A stretch of DNA of 64,000 bases, from assembly GCA_020848735.1 (NCBI GenBank), contig JADLHO010000124.1:1-64000 (forward strand). The letters are read 5' to 3'. A program made the translations under genes and the position numbers. The notes under the pieces are model-generated. The model searched no databases. It saw nothing but the letters and a program-made list of their open reading frames with translations, and had not been told where the DNA came from. How positions within the stretch are numbered: position 1 is the stretch's first letter; every line of letters begins with the position of its first letter. This document shows, in pieces, positions 10,396-19,112 of the stretch. The stretch comes from Planctomycetota bacterium (lineage in GTDB: Bacteria > Planctomycetota > UBA1135 > UBA2386).

Positions 10396-11283
10396 GTGAG
10401 CTCCGCATCCGTCTCCGCCGTGAGCGACGCGCGCGAAGGAGTCGTCCCGGCGATCGAGATCCGCGGTCTCGACGTGCGCTTCGGCCGCGGCTCGCGACGT
10501 GCGCCGACCGTGGAAGCGCTGCGCGGGGTCGAGCTCCATGTCGCGCCCGGCGAGATCGTCGGCCTGCTCGGTCCGAACGGTTCGGGCAAGACGACCCTGC
10601 TGCGCGTGCTCTGCGGCGACCTTCGGCCGTCGGCCGGTGAGTTGCGCGTGCTGGGGCGCGCGCCCGCGGACCGCGCGCTGGTGCGCCGGGTCGGGTTCCA
10701 GCCCGACGAGCCGCCGCCCTTCCCCGCGCTCTCGCCGCGCGAGATCCTCGCCCATCTCGCGGTGCTCGCAGGGCTCGAGCGGGGGCCGGCGCGGGTCCGC
10801 GCGGGAGAGCTGCTCGAGCGACTCGGGCTGGGCAAGGTCGCCGACCGCGCGCTCGGCGGCTTCAGCACGGGGATGAAGAAGCGCACGGCGATCGCCTGCG
10901 CCCTCGTGACCGGGCCGGAGCTGCTGCTGCTCGACGAGCCGACCTCGGGGCTCGATCCGTCGGGATCGCTGCTCGTGCTGGAGCTGCTGCGCGAGCTCGC
11001 CGATCGGGGCGCGACGATCCTGATGGCCTCGCACCGCCTCGACGAGGTGGAGCAGCTCTGCGGTCGCGTCGTGGTGCTCGCCGGCGGTCGCGTGCGTCGC
11101 GACGGCACGCTCGACGCGCTGCTCGGCGGTGGCACGGACGCCCTCTGCCTCCGCGGGGCCGACGCCGCGCTGCGTGCGCGCCTCGAGGCCGAGGCACGTG
11201 CGCTCGGTGCCGAGGTCGTCGGCTGGACGACGCCGCGGCGGCATCTCTTCGAGCTGCTCCGCGAGCTGGAGCGCGGCGCGTGA
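10396..11283 (+). CDS. ABC transporter ATP-binding protein
   Basis: A 295-residue cytoplasmic ATPase subunit. It has Walker A GPNGSGKTT, a variant signature FSTGMKKRTAIACAL in place of LSGGQ, Walker B LLLLDEPTSGLDP and the switch His in MASHRLDE. The FS.GM.KR form is typical of ABC-2/NosF/CcmA-like exporters. A C-terminal tail of about 80 residues follows the core domain. The chosen start, GTG 10396, is 8 nt after TAGCAT; GTG 10420 is an alternative. It overlaps the permease gene by GTGA and forms a three-gene module with 11280-12317 and 12314-13162. Substrate unknown. Confidence 0.88.
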   Translation: MSSASVSAVSDAREGVVPAIEIRGLDVRFGRGSRRAPTVEALRGVELHVAPGEIVGLLGPNGSGKTTLLRVLCGDLRPSAGELRVLGRAPADRALVRRVGFQPDEPPPFPALSPREILAHLAVLAGLERGPARVRAGELLERLGLGKVADRALGGFSTGMKKRTAIACALVTGPELLLLDEPTSGLDPSGSLLVLELLRELADRGATILMASHRLDEVEQLCGRVVVLAGGRVRRDGTLDALLGGGTDALCLRGADAALRARLEAEARALGAEVVGWTTPRRHLFELLRELERGA

Positions 11284-12317
11284 TCGCCCGCACGTCGACG
11301 ATCGCCCTGCTCGTCTGCCGCGGCTTCGGCTGGCGCGCGCCCGCGTGCGCGGCGCTCGTGTTGGGACTCGCGCTCGTCGCGGCGCGGCTCCATCCAGAGG
11401 TCGCCGACGAACCGGTCGACACCCGCGTGGGCTGGCTGCACGTCGCGCTCTGCCTGCTCTCCGCGTGGCTCGTCGCGCGCTGCATCGAGAGCTGGCCCGG
11501 CTTCGGGCGCGAGCGGAGCGATGGGCTCTGGACGCGCCGCCTGCGCCTGGGCGCGCTCGACGGCGGCGGCGCCGCGCTCGCGAGCACCCTCGCCGTGCTG
11601 CTGCCGCTCGCGGTCCTCGTCGCGATCGCGTTCGACGCGCTCGGCCGACCCGGCCGGGAGGCCGCGCTCGTGACGCGGGCCGTGTTGGAGGTCGCCGCCG
11701 ACTCGCCCCTGCGACTCGATGCCCGGCGGCCCCGGGTCGAGCTCGAGCTCCCGGCCGCGACGGCGGCGGAGACCCTCGTGCTGCGCCCCGCGCCCGTGCT
11801 CGGTCGCGCGCCGGGCTCGTACTCCTGCGTCATCGAGGTCCTCGTCGACGGCCGCCCCCATCCCGCGAGCCCGATCACCGTGGAGCTCGCCTCGCCGGCG
11901 CTGCGCTTGCCGATCGCGGGCACGGTGCAGCGGGTGAGCCTCGTGCTGCGCGAGGGCGGGTTGCCGCTCGAGTGGCCGCTCGGCACCGCGGTGCTCACCA
12001 GGCGCTCGACGACGCCGCGCTGGCTCTCGGCGGCGCTGACCGGGCTCGCGACGCTCGGCGACGTCGCGCTGACGCTCGCGCTGCTCGTGCTCGCGCGTCG
12101 CGCGCTCGCGACCCCGCTGCTCCACGCCCTGGCGCTCGCGACGCTCGCCGTCCTCGCGCTCTCCGGACGCAGCCCCCTCGATGCGGCCGCCACCGCCCAT
12201 GCGCGCGACCAATGGAGCTTCGATGCCGCGACGGGTGCCGCCCTCACGCGAGCGCTGCTCCTGAGCGGAGTCCTCGTGTCGGTGGCCGCCGCGAGCGCTA
12301 CCCTGCGCAGACGTTGA
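11280..12317 (+). CDS. Probable ABC-transporter membrane subunit
   Basis: A 345-residue membrane protein starting at GTG 11280 inside the ATPase stop. Hydrophobic segments lie at about residues 21-38, 50-66 and 98-118. A large extracytoplasmic beta-rich domain spans about 130-240 (VELELPAATAAETLVLRPAPV, SCVIEVLVDGRPHP). Further membrane helices follow at about 250-300 and 320-338. Direct coupling to the ATPase gene supports a permease role in an ABC-2-like exporter, although the sequence itself is not clearly a known permease family. Confidence 0.7.
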   Translation: MIARTSTIALLVCRGFGWRAPACAALVLGLALVAARLHPEVADEPVDTRVGWLHVALCLLSAWLVARCIESWPGFGRERSDGLWTRRLRLGALDGGGAALASTLAVLLPLAVLVAIAFDALGRPGREAALVTRAVLEVAADSPLRLDARRPRVELELPAATAAETLVLRPAPVLGRAPGSYSCVIEVLVDGRPHPASPITVELASPALRLPIAGTVQRVSLVLREGGLPLEWPLGTAVLTRRSTTPRWLSAALTGLATLGDVALTLALLVLARRALATPLLHALALATLAVLALSGRSPLDAAATAHARDQWSFDAATGAALTRALLLSGVLVSVAAASATLRRR

Positions 12318-13162
12318 AGCGCGTCGTCCTGCTCACGGCCTCGGCCGCCTGCTTCGTGGGAGCCGCCGTCCTGCCCGCCGTCTTCCCCGCCGGGGAGCAG
12401 GGCCGGGCAGCGCGCGCGCGGCGCGACCCCGGGCGCTTCATCCGCGAGATCACGCGGCCCTTCGTGCTGCCGCAGCTCTGGTCGAAGCTCGCCGATCCGG
12501 TGCTGCGCGACGATCCGGCGGAGACGGTCGCGACCCTGCGCCTCGTCGCCGCGCTGGTGCCGGAGTGGCTCGACGGGACCATCGAGCTCGCCTGGCGTCA
12601 GGCGGTCGAGCTCGGCCGCGAAGCGGGAGAGCCCGGTCTCGCCGCCGCCAGGCTGCGCAGCGCCGAGCGCTGGCTCGACGAGGCGGCGCAGGCCCGGCTT
12701 CGCGAAGCGGGGGGAGCCGCGGCCGCCGCCGAGCTCTGGCTCACCGCCGCGTGCATCCTGACCCTGCGCGCCGACCGGGATCCCGCGCTCGCCGCGCGCT
12801 ACCGGGAGCAGAGCGGGATCGACGCGCTCGAGCGCGCGGGCGAGCTCAGCGACCGCGCCGCGCAGATGGTCGAGGATCAGGCCATCGAGGCGCGCGCCGC
12901 GCACGCGGCAGTGCGGGTGGTCGCTTCGGCCCTGCGCGCGGGCCAGCTCGATCGGGCGCAGGACCTGCTCGATTCCGCGACGGTCCGGCTGGCAGCGCTG
13001 CGCGAACGTGAAACCACCGCCCGGGCCCTCGCCGCCCTCCGACGACTGCCACCGCTGCGGCAGCTCGTCGGGGATCCGGCGCTCGCCCGAGGCTTCCGCG
13101 ACGACCCAGACCTCGCCGAGATCGTTCAGGCGATCGAGGCGCTGGCGACGAAGAGAGGCTGA
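12314..13162 (+). CDS. Exported helical protein of an ABC module, function unknown
   Basis: A 282-residue protein beginning at TTG 12314, which overlaps the permease stop (TTGA). Residues 1-22 are a signal peptide or anchor (VVLLTASAACFVGAAVLP). The mature part is almost entirely helical and rich in Ala, Arg, Glu and Leu, with repeats resembling TPR-like helix pairs (AARLRSAERWLDEAAQARL, ERAGELSDRAAQMVEDQ). No family recognised. Coupling to the ATPase and permease suggests a periplasmic partner of that system. Confidence 0.7.
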   Translation: MKRVVLLTASAACFVGAAVLPAVFPAGEQGRAARARRDPGRFIREITRPFVLPQLWSKLADPVLRDDPAETVATLRLVAALVPEWLDGTIELAWRQAVELGREAGEPGLAAARLRSAERWLDEAAQARLREAGGAAAAAELWLTAACILTLRADRDPALAARYREQSGIDALERAGELSDRAAQMVEDQAIEARAAHAAVRVVASALRAGQLDRAQDLLDSATVRLAALRERETTARALAALRRLPPLRQLVGDPALARGFRDDPDLAEIVQAIEALATKRG

Positions 13163-13171
13163 TCGCGCCGG

Positions 13172-13921
13172 ATGTTCGACTGGCTCGTCGCCACCTTCAG
13201 CTCGCATCCCTACGCCGGTTGCGCGCTCCTCTTCCTGCTCTGCGGGCTGGGCCTGCCCCTGCCGGAAGAGATCGTGCTGCTCTTCGCGGGCTACGTCTGC
13301 TTCGAGGGGCTCGCAGACCGCGAGGCGATGATGGCGGTCTGCTGCAGCGCGATCCTGCTCGGCGACGTCATCCCGTTCTTCCTCGGCCGTCGCTATGGGC
13401 CGCGGCTCCTGCGCATCCGGCTGCTGCGCATCCTCATCACGCCGCAGCGCCTCGCGCGTTTCGACCGCTGGTTCCGCCGGCGCGGTGAGCTGGTCGTGTT
13501 CTTCTCGCGCTTCATCGCCGGCATCCGCGTGGTCTGCTACTTCACCGCGGGGACCATGCGGATGGCCTGGCTGAAGTTCCTGGCCCTCGACCTCGCCGGG
13601 ATCCTGCTGATCGGCCCCCTGCTCGTCTGGGTCGGCCATCACTACGGCGGCACGATCCGCGCGGCGATCGCGAGCGTGACCAAGGTCGAGCGCGGCATCC
13701 TCATCGGCGCGCTCGCGGCCGGCGTGCTGGTCGGGGGCTGGTACTGGCTGCGGCGGCGTCGCACGCAGCGCATGCTGGTCGGCGAACCCGCCGAGACCTT
13801 CGTCGAGCCCTCGAGCCCGGTGCAGGCCGAGGGCCTCGCTCCGCCGACGGGCAACGCCGAGGACGGTCGGCGGGCGCCCGCGGCCGAACTCGGGGATGGC
13901 GAGCGTCCGCCAGCCCCTTGA
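13172..13921 (+). CDS. DedA/SNARE-associated family membrane protein
   Basis: A 249-residue polytopic protein of the DedA (VTT) family, members of which flip or recycle lipid carriers such as undecaprenyl phosphate or phosphatidylethanolamine and support envelope homeostasis. Family features seen are LGLPLPEEIVLLFAGY near the N-terminus, a GDVIPFFLGRRYG segment, and the conserved FFSRFIAGIRVVCYFTAG (F.R..P..R...-type motif with conserved Arg). Four to five membrane segments end near residue 200, and a hydrophilic Pro/Glu-rich tail of about 45 residues is extra. It follows the ABC module by 9 nt. Confidence 0.85.
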   Translation: MFDWLVATFSSHPYAGCALLFLLCGLGLPLPEEIVLLFAGYVCFEGLADREAMMAVCCSAILLGDVIPFFLGRRYGPRLLRIRLLRILITPQRLARFDRWFRRRGELVVFFSRFIAGIRVVCYFTAGTMRMAWLKFLALDLAGILLIGPLLVWVGHHYGGTIRAAIASVTKVERGILIGALAAGVLVGGWYWLRRRRTQRMLVGEPAETFVEPSSPVQAEGLAPPTGNAEDGRRAPAAELGDGERPPAP

Positions 13922-13922
13922 C

Positions 13923-13938
13923 AAGCGGTGATCCGCTT
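13923..13938. repeat. Short inverted repeat between DedA gene and hppA promoter
   Basis: Perfect 6-bp arms AAGCGG / CCGCTT with a 4-nt TGAT loop, starting 2 nt after the DedA stop codon and ending 3 nt before the putative -35 of hppA. It could be a weak terminator stem or an operator for hppA; the sequence does not decide. Confidence 0.4.
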
Positions 13939-13941
13939 CGC

Positions 13942-13970
13942 TTGAGCCGCGCGGAGGGCCCCGCTATGGT
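13942..13970 (+). promoter_or_regulatory. Sigma-70-type promoter for hppA
   Basis: TTGAGC (13942-13947) and TATGGT (13965-13970) separated by exactly 17 nt, each matching consensus at four positions. The predicted leader to ATG 14039 is about 60 nt. One of two promoters in the window with both boxes at ideal spacing. Confidence 0.55.
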
Positions 13971-14038
13971 CCTCCGCCCTTCGAGCGCGCCGCACCGGGC
14001 CCGGATGCGGCACCCCGCAACGCTTGCCATCCCAGCCC

Positions 14039-16060
14039 ATGAACTGGATCTACATCCTCTCGCTGATCGTCGCCCTCGTCGCGGTGGGCATCGCGGTCTC
14101 TCTCTACAAGGCGATCATGACGAAGGATCCGGGCACGGACCGGATGCAGGAGATCGCGCGCGCGGTGCAGGAAGGTGGGCGAGCCTTCCTCCACGCGGAG
14201 TACCGCTGGCTGGCGATCTTCGTCGCGGTGATGTTCCTGCTGATCTCGGTCGGCGGCGCCGGCTTCGGCATCCGCACCGCGATCGCCTTCGCCTTCGGCG
14301 CCATCGCCTCGGCCACCGCCGGCTACTTCGGCATGCACACCGCCACGCGGGCGGCCGTGCGGACGACGCAGGCCGCGCGCACGAGCCTGATGGGCGCGCT
14401 CGACATCTCCTTCAAGTCGGGCTCGGTGATGGGGCTCACCGTCGTCGGACTGGGACTCGCGGGCATCGCGATCCTGGTCCTCGTGTACGGACAGAGCGAG
14501 GCAGCGATCGAGCAGGTGCTCGGCTTCTCGTTCGGCGCCTCGTCGATCGCGCTCTTCGCGCGCGTGGGCGGTGGCATCTACACGAAGGCCGCGGACGTCG
14601 GCGCGGACCTCGTCGGCAAGGTCGAGGCCGGCATCCCCGAGGACGATCCGCGCAACCCCGCGACGATCGCGGACAACGTCGGCGACAACGTCGGTGACGT
14701 CGCGGGCATGGGCGCCGACCTCTTCGAGAGCTACGTCGGTGCGATCATCGCGACGCTCGTGCTCGCGACCGAGCTCGGCACGCCCGAGAACACGCCGGGC
14801 CTGCTCGCCTATCCGATGTTGCTCTCGGCGATCGGCATCCTCGCGTCGTTCGGTGGCACCTTCTTCGTGAAGACGAACGACGAGAAGCTGGTCGGCAAGG
14901 CGCTGCACCGCGGGCTCGTGATGGCCTCGGTGATCCTGGCCGTCGCGATGGCGGCCGTGACCCCGCTCGTCGCCCCGACGCCGGGCGGAGTCAGCATGTG
15001 GAACGTCTACCTCTCGATGCTGATCGGCCTCTTCGTCGGCGTGCTCGTCGGCCAGACGACCGAGTACTACACGACCAAGGAAGGCAAGCCGGTCGCGTGG
15101 ATCGCGGAGCAGAGCAGGTCGGGCGCGGCGACGAACATCATCGCGGGCCTCGCGGTCGGCATGAAGTCGACCTGGGTGCCGGTGCTCTTGATCGCGGTCG
15201 GCATCTGGGGCTGCTCCGAGCTCGCCGGCATCTACGGCATCTGCATCGCCGCCGTCGGCATGCTCGCCACCCTCGGCATCTCGCTCGCGATCGACGCCTT
15301 CGGCCCCGTCGCGGACAACGCCGGCGGACTCGCGGAGATGGCGGAGCTGCCGCCCGATGTCCGCGTCCGCACCGACGCGCTCGACGCCACCGGCAACACC
15401 ACGGCGGCCATCGGCAAGGGCTTCGCGATCGGCTCCGCCGCGCTCACCGCGCTCGCGCTCTTCAACACCTACCAGACCAAGGCCAGCAAGGCGGGCGCGG
15501 GCGTGCTCGCCCTCGACAACTCGCTGGTCGTCATGGGCATGCTCATCGGCGCGATGCTGCCCTTCCTCTTCTCGTCGATGGCGATGAGAGCGGTGGGTAC
15601 CGCCGCGGGTGCGATGGTCGACGAGGTGCGTCGTCAGTTCCGGGAGATCCCCGGGATCATGGAGGGCAAGAACAAGCCCGACTACGCGCGCTGCGTGGCG
15701 ATCTCGACGGAGGGCGCCATCAAGGCGATGGCGGCCCCCGGCCTGCTCGCGGTCGTGGCCCCGGTGCTGGTCGGTGTGATCTTCGGCAAGGCCGCGGCCG
15801 CGGGCCTGCTCGCCGGCGCACTCGGCTCGGGCGTGATGATGGCGCTGTTCATGGCCAACGCGGGCGGCGCGTGGGACAACGCGAAGAAGTTCATCGAGGG
15901 TGGCGCCCACGGTGGCAAGGGCAGTCCGACCCACAAGGCCGCCGTCACCGGCGACACCGTCGGCGATCCCTTCAAGGACACGGCCGGTCCTTCGATCAAC
16001 ATCCTCATCAAGCTGATGTCGGTCGTCGCCGTGCTCGCGATCCCGCTCTTCACGAAGTGA
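14039..16060 (+). CDS. hppA: Membrane-bound ion-pumping pyrophosphatase, K+-dependent type
   Basis: A 673-residue integral membrane enzyme that couples pyrophosphate hydrolysis to H+ (or Na+) export across the membrane. About 16 hydrophobic helices are visible. The PPi/Mg-binding core is intact: [11 protein letters not shown], then [20 protein letters not shown] and [14 protein letters not shown]-terminal [17 protein letters not shown] is also present. The segment [14 protein letters not shown] carries Ala where K+-independent enzymes have Lys, marking the K+-dependent subclass, whose members pump H+ or Na+; the ion cannot be fixed by eye. ATG 14039 is preferred; TTG 14024 is an in-frame alternative. 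Monocistronic, with a promoter of ideal spacing. Confidence 0.96.
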   Translation: MNWIYILSLIVALVAVGIAVSLYKAIMTKDPGTDRMQEIARAVQEGGRAFLHAEYRWLAIFVAVMFLLISVGGAGFGIRTAIAFAFGAIASATAGYFGMHTATRAAVRTTQAARTSLMGALDISFKSGSVMGLTVVGLGLAGIAILVLVYGQSEAAIEQVLGFSFGASSIALFARVGGGIYTKAADVGADLVGKVEAGIPEDDPRNPATIADNVGDNVGDVAGMGADLFESYVGAIIATLVLATELGTPENTPGLLAYPMLLSAIGILASFGGTFFVKTNDEKLVGKALHRGLVMASVILAVAMAAVTPLVAPTPGGVSMWNVYLSMLIGLFVGVLVGQTTEYYTTKEGKPVAWIAEQSRSGAATNIIAGLAVGMKSTWVPVLLIAVGIWGCSELAGIYGICIAAVGMLATLGISLAIDAFGPVADNAGGLAEMAELPPDVRVRTDALDATGNTTAAIGKGFAIGSAALTALALFNTYQTKASKAGAGVLALDNSLVVMGMLIGAMLPFLFSSMAMRAVGTAAGAMVDEVRRQFREIPGIMEGKNKPDYARCVAISTEGAIKAMAAPGLLAVVAPVLVGVIFGKAAAAGLLAGALGSGVMMALFMANAGGAWDNAKKFIEGGAHGGKGSPTHKAAVTGDTVGDPFKDTAGPSINILIKLMSVVAVLAIPLFTK

Positions 16061-16092
16061 GGCGTCGGGGCGCGCCCGCCCCGCCTCGCGAC

Positions 16093-16128
16093 ACGACCCT
16101 CGTCCGGCTCGCGCCGTACGGGGGTCGT
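16093..16128 (+). terminator. Possible terminator after hppA
   Basis: Inverted repeat ACGACCC / GGGTCGT (7 bp) with a GC-rich imperfect interior, starting 33 nt past the hppA stop and followed by TGCGTT. No true U-run, so only tentative. Confidence 0.35.
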
Positions 16129-16195
16129 TGCGTTCTGGGGCCGCGCATCCGAGCTCCGCGGCAGCCCCCCCCCTATCCATCCCGGACGCGCGGGC

Positions 16196-16201
16196 TATCC
16201 T
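16196..16201 (+). promoter_or_regulatory. -10-like TATCCT upstream of rsfS
   Basis: TANNNT hexamer followed 6 nt later by an in-frame CTG codon at 16208. By analogy with other genes here this CTG may be the real, leaderless rsfS start. A C9 run lies at 16165-16173, just upstream. Confidence 0.4.
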
Positions 16202-16252
16202 CCCCGCCTGTCCCCAACCGGAGAAACGCCGATCGAACCCCGCGAACTGGCT

Positions 16253-16645
16253 TTGTTCGTCGCCGACCTCATCGACGAGCGGCAAGCCGACGACATCGTG
16301 ATCCTCGACGTGTCCGGACCGTTGGCCATCGCCGACTGGTTCGTGATCGCGACCGCGAAGAACCCGCGCCACGCCCAGGCGATGGCGCGTGAGATCCTGA
16401 AGGCCGCCAAGGCCCAGGGTTCGACGCAACACCGGATCTCCGGCCTCGAGGACGAGGGCGGCTGGATCCTCATCGATCTCGACTGGGTGGTCGTGCATCT
16501 GCTCGTCGCCCAGAAGCGCGCCTTCTACGACCTCGAGGCGCTGTGGCGGGATGCCCCGAGGCTCCCCTTCACCGCGCGCGAACGGACCGCGACGCCGGCT
16601 CCCGAGCCCGGCCCCACCTGGCCGCGCCCGATCCAGGCGTTCTGA
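16253..16645 (+). CDS. rsfS: Ribosome silencing factor RsfS
   Basis: RsfS (YbeB/Iojap) binds ribosomal protein L14 and blocks subunit joining during starvation. The family core is clear: ADDIVILDVSGPLAIADWFVIAT, HAQAMAREILKAA and GGWILIDLDWVVVHLLVAQKRAFYDLEALW. The listed start is TTG 16253 (130 residues), but this cuts the first helix short. The frame is open upstream and reads PTGETPIEPRELALFVAD from CTG 16208, 6 nt after TATCCT, which gives a more natural family length; ATC 16232, 6 nt after GGAGAA, is another non-standard option. The Pro-rich C-terminal tail of about 25 residues is extra. Confidence 0.88.
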   Translation: MFVADLIDERQADDIVILDVSGPLAIADWFVIATAKNPRHAQAMAREILKAAKAQGSTQHRISGLEDEGGWILIDLDWVVVHLLVAQKRAFYDLEALWRDAPRLPFTARERTATPAPEPGPTWPRPIQAF

Positions 16646-16741
16646 TCCGGCCGGCCCGGGAGCGAGCGCGGGCGCGGGCGCGCCGACTCGACTCAGCTTT
16701 CTCGGGCAACCGAACCGAAGGACGACCCGCAGGGAGACACG

Positions 16742-18487
16742 ATGGCTGAGCTCGAATGGAGGGACTTCGCTCCCGCCGTCTTCGACGAGGCACGGCGCAG
16801 GGAGCGCCCCGTGCTCATCGTGCTCACCAAGCACTGGTGTCCCCACAGCAAGGCCCTGCTCGAGCAATCCTTCGCGTCCCCGGAGGTGCTGCGCGCCTGC
16901 AGCGACGAGTGGCTCACCGTGAAGGTCGACGCCGAGCGTCGCCCGGACGTCAACGAGCGCTACGGCACCGGCGCCTGGCCCTCGATCGCCTACGTCACGC
17001 CCGACGGCGAACTGCTCGCACAGGATCGCTTCCTCGACGGCGCGGAGCTCGCCGATCGCCTGCGCCGCGTCGCGCGCTACTTCCGCGAGAACCGGGATCG
17101 GATCCGCGCCGGCATCGAGAGCCTCTGGGCGCAGCGTGAGAACCGCGAGGAGCTGCGCGCGCAGCGTGCGGGGCGATTGAACCGGCAGATCGTCGAGGAC
17201 GTCGTCGCCGCCATCTACGAGAAGTTCGACCACCGCTACGGCGGCTGGGGTGAAGGCGCCAAGTTCCCGCTGCCCGAGGCCATCGACTTCGCGCTCGTGA
17301 TGGTCGGCAAGCGCGACGAGGAACACATGCGCGAGGTCGTCACGCTGACGCTCGATCGCATGATGGAAGGTGCGATCCACGATCACGTCGACGGCGGCTT
17401 CTTCCGCTACTCGAAGACGCCCGACTGGCGCACGCCCGAGTTCGAGAAGCTGCTCGACGCGAACGCGATGCGCCTGCGCAACTATCTCGAAGCCTGGCAG
17501 CTCCTCGGCAAGCCCGAGTACCGCGCGGTCGCGCAGGGCATCGTGCGCTGGATGCGCGAGTTCATGCTCGACCGCGACACGGGCGCGTTCTTCGGCAATC
17601 AGGCCGCGGATCCCGAGTACTACGCCCTCGGCGCGACCGGTCGGAAGTCGCGGCGTCCGCCGCGCGTCGACCGCACGATCTACACGAACGCGAACGCGAC
17701 GACGGTCTCGGCGTTGCTCAAGGCCTCGGTCGTGCTCGACGACCCCGGGCTGCGCACGCAGGCGATGACGACGCTGCGCTTCCTGCTCGACCACCTGTAC
17801 GACGCGCACGACGGCGTCTTCCACTACTGGGACGGCAGCTACCACCTGCCCGGCATGCTCTCCGATCAGGCCTACCTGATCCGCGCGTTGATCGACGCGT
17901 CGCAGCACAGCGGCGATGCCGACCTCCTGCTGCCCGCCGAGCGCATCGCGGAACAGGCGATCGCGCGGCAGAAGGCGCAAGGCGGCGGGTTCTGGGACAT
18001 CCTGCACGACCAGCGCCAGCACGGTTCGATGCGCCGCCGCAACCGCAGCATCCTCGAGAACTCGGTGATGGCGGAGGCCCTGCTGCGGCTCTCCCTGCTC
18101 TCGCGCCGACCCGAGTTCCACGACGAGGCCGTGGCGACGCTCGAGGCCTTCGTCGGCGACTACAAGGAGTACGGCTACTACGTCGCCGGCTACGGTCGCG
18201 CGGTCGACCTGATCTTCTATCAGCCGATCGCGGTGACCATCGTCGGCGACCGCGACTCGGCGGAGGCCGATGCGCTGCGGCGCGCGGCGCTCGCGCAGTA
18301 CGTGCCTTCCCGCGTCGTGCAGATGCTCGATCCCGCGCACGACCCGATCCTGCTCGGACGTTCGGGGTTCGCCGTGGAGGCGCAACCGGTGGCGCACATC
18401 GCACTCGGCTTCGAGGAACGTGCGGTGGCAAGGAGCCCCGCGGAGCTGACGCAGCGCATGATGGAGATCGAGCGCGGCCGGCGTTGA
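16742..18487 (+). CDS. DUF255 thioredoxin-like / six-hairpin protein (YyaL-SSP411 type)
   Basis: A 581-residue protein with an N-terminal thioredoxin-like DUF255 domain (about 1-120) followed by a long alpha/alpha-toroid part, the layout of the YyaL/SPATA20 family. The usual WCHVM...SF motif is replaced by HWCPHSKALLEQSF, so there is one cysteine and no CxxC; cis-Pro is kept in TGAWPSIAYV. The toroid part shows KFPLPEAIDFAL, HDHVDGGFFRYS, LLDANAMRLRNYLEAW and MLSDQAYLIRAL, conserved in the family. Family function is poorly defined. ATG 16742 follows a GGGAG element by 7 nt. Confidence 0.88.
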   Translation: MAELEWRDFAPAVFDEARRRERPVLIVLTKHWCPHSKALLEQSFASPEVLRACSDEWLTVKVDAERRPDVNERYGTGAWPSIAYVTPDGELLAQDRFLDGAELADRLRRVARYFRENRDRIRAGIESLWAQRENREELRAQRAGRLNRQIVEDVVAAIYEKFDHRYGGWGEGAKFPLPEAIDFALVMVGKRDEEHMREVVTLTLDRMMEGAIHDHVDGGFFRYSKTPDWRTPEFEKLLDANAMRLRNYLEAWQLLGKPEYRAVAQGIVRWMREFMLDRDTGAFFGNQAADPEYYALGATGRKSRRPPRVDRTIYTNANATTVSALLKASVVLDDPGLRTQAMTTLRFLLDHLYDAHDGVFHYWDGSYHLPGMLSDQAYLIRALIDASQHSGDADLLLPAERIAEQAIARQKAQGGGFWDILHDQRQHGSMRRRNRSILENSVMAEALLRLSLLSRRPEFHDEAVATLEAFVGDYKEYGYYVAGYGRAVDLIFYQPIAVTIVGDRDSAEADALRRAALAQYVPSRVVQMLDPAHDPILLGRSGFAVEAQPVAHIALGFEERAVARSPAELTQRMMEIERGRR

Positions 18488-18584
18488 GCGTCCAGGCGCG
18501 GCACGGCGGATCGCCCCGCTGCGGATCGGCGAGATAGCATCCCGCGGCTCGCGTGCGGAGCGCGACCCTCTCCTCCTCCTCGTC

Positions 18585-19100
18585 ATGACCCAACGTCTCG
18601 TCCGGGGTCTGCTCGCCGTCGCGCTGCTCGCCGGCGTCGGCATCGCCCTCTCCCGTTCCGTCCGGATCCAGGATCCGCTCGAGCCCGATGGCCCGCTCGC
18701 GTCACGCGTACCGGCAGGTCCTGCGCGCACCGCGACGCTGATGCTCACCGTGCAGCTCGACGCGAACGGCGTGCACGTGCTGCAGGCGACGCGCAAACCG
18801 GACCTCGAGTGGGTCGCGCGACGGAACGACGCGCAGCTCGTGCATCGCTGGACGATGCGCGACGCCCTCGGAGCCGTGATCGCCACGGGCGGCTTCGACC
18901 CCGCGCGGATCTGTCTCGACCCAGCGCACGTCGGCCGAGGACCGCACATGGAGGGCGACGTGACGATCCCGCACGTCGATCACACGAACCTGAAGGTCCC
19001 CGACCTTCCGGCCTTCGATCGCCTCGAGTTCACGCGACTCGTCGACGGTGTCGAGCAACCCTTCGGCGTCGCCAGCAAGCGCGCCCTCACCCTGCGCTGA
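18585..19100 (+). CDS. Exported protein upstream of the M64 peptidase
   Basis: A 171-residue protein with an N-terminal signal anchor (about residues 6-24) and a beta-rich body; WVARRNDAQLVHRWTMRDALG and PHVDHTNLKVPDLPAFDRLEF are recognisable only as features, not as a family. The gene ends 12 nt before the M64 peptidase gene and is surely in the same transcription unit. The first 60 or so residues of M64 peptidases in Bacteroidetes and others are often an accessory beta domain; this separate protein may play that part, but that is inference. A TAGCAT hexamer lies at 18535-18540. Confidence 0.72.
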   Translation: MTQRLVRGLLAVALLAGVGIALSRSVRIQDPLEPDGPLASRVPAGPARTATLMLTVQLDANGVHVLQATRKPDLEWVARRNDAQLVHRWTMRDALGAVIATGGFDPARICLDPAHVGRGPHMEGDVTIPHVDHTNLKVPDLPAFDRLEFTRLVDGVEQPFGVASKRALTLR

Positions 19101-19112
19101 GGAGCCGACGCG

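Noticed and set aside
10862-13924. Minus-strand frame of 1020 codons opposite the ABC module and DedA gene
   Set aside because: Antisense shadow of four plus-strand genes with clear domains and overlaps.
16165-16173. C9 homopolymer upstream of rsfS as a phase-variable tract
   Set aside because: rsfS is a housekeeping gene, the run is outside any recognisable promoter spacer, and nine-base runs can occur by chance at this base composition. It also tempers the G9 finding at 42662.
13964-18949. Minus-strand open frame of 1661 codons opposite hppA, rsfS and the DUF255 gene
   Set aside because: It mirrors three clear genes. Long antisense frames are expected in very GC-rich DNA with strong third-position bias, and the translation is low-complexity Arg/Asp/Gly-rich with no family match.
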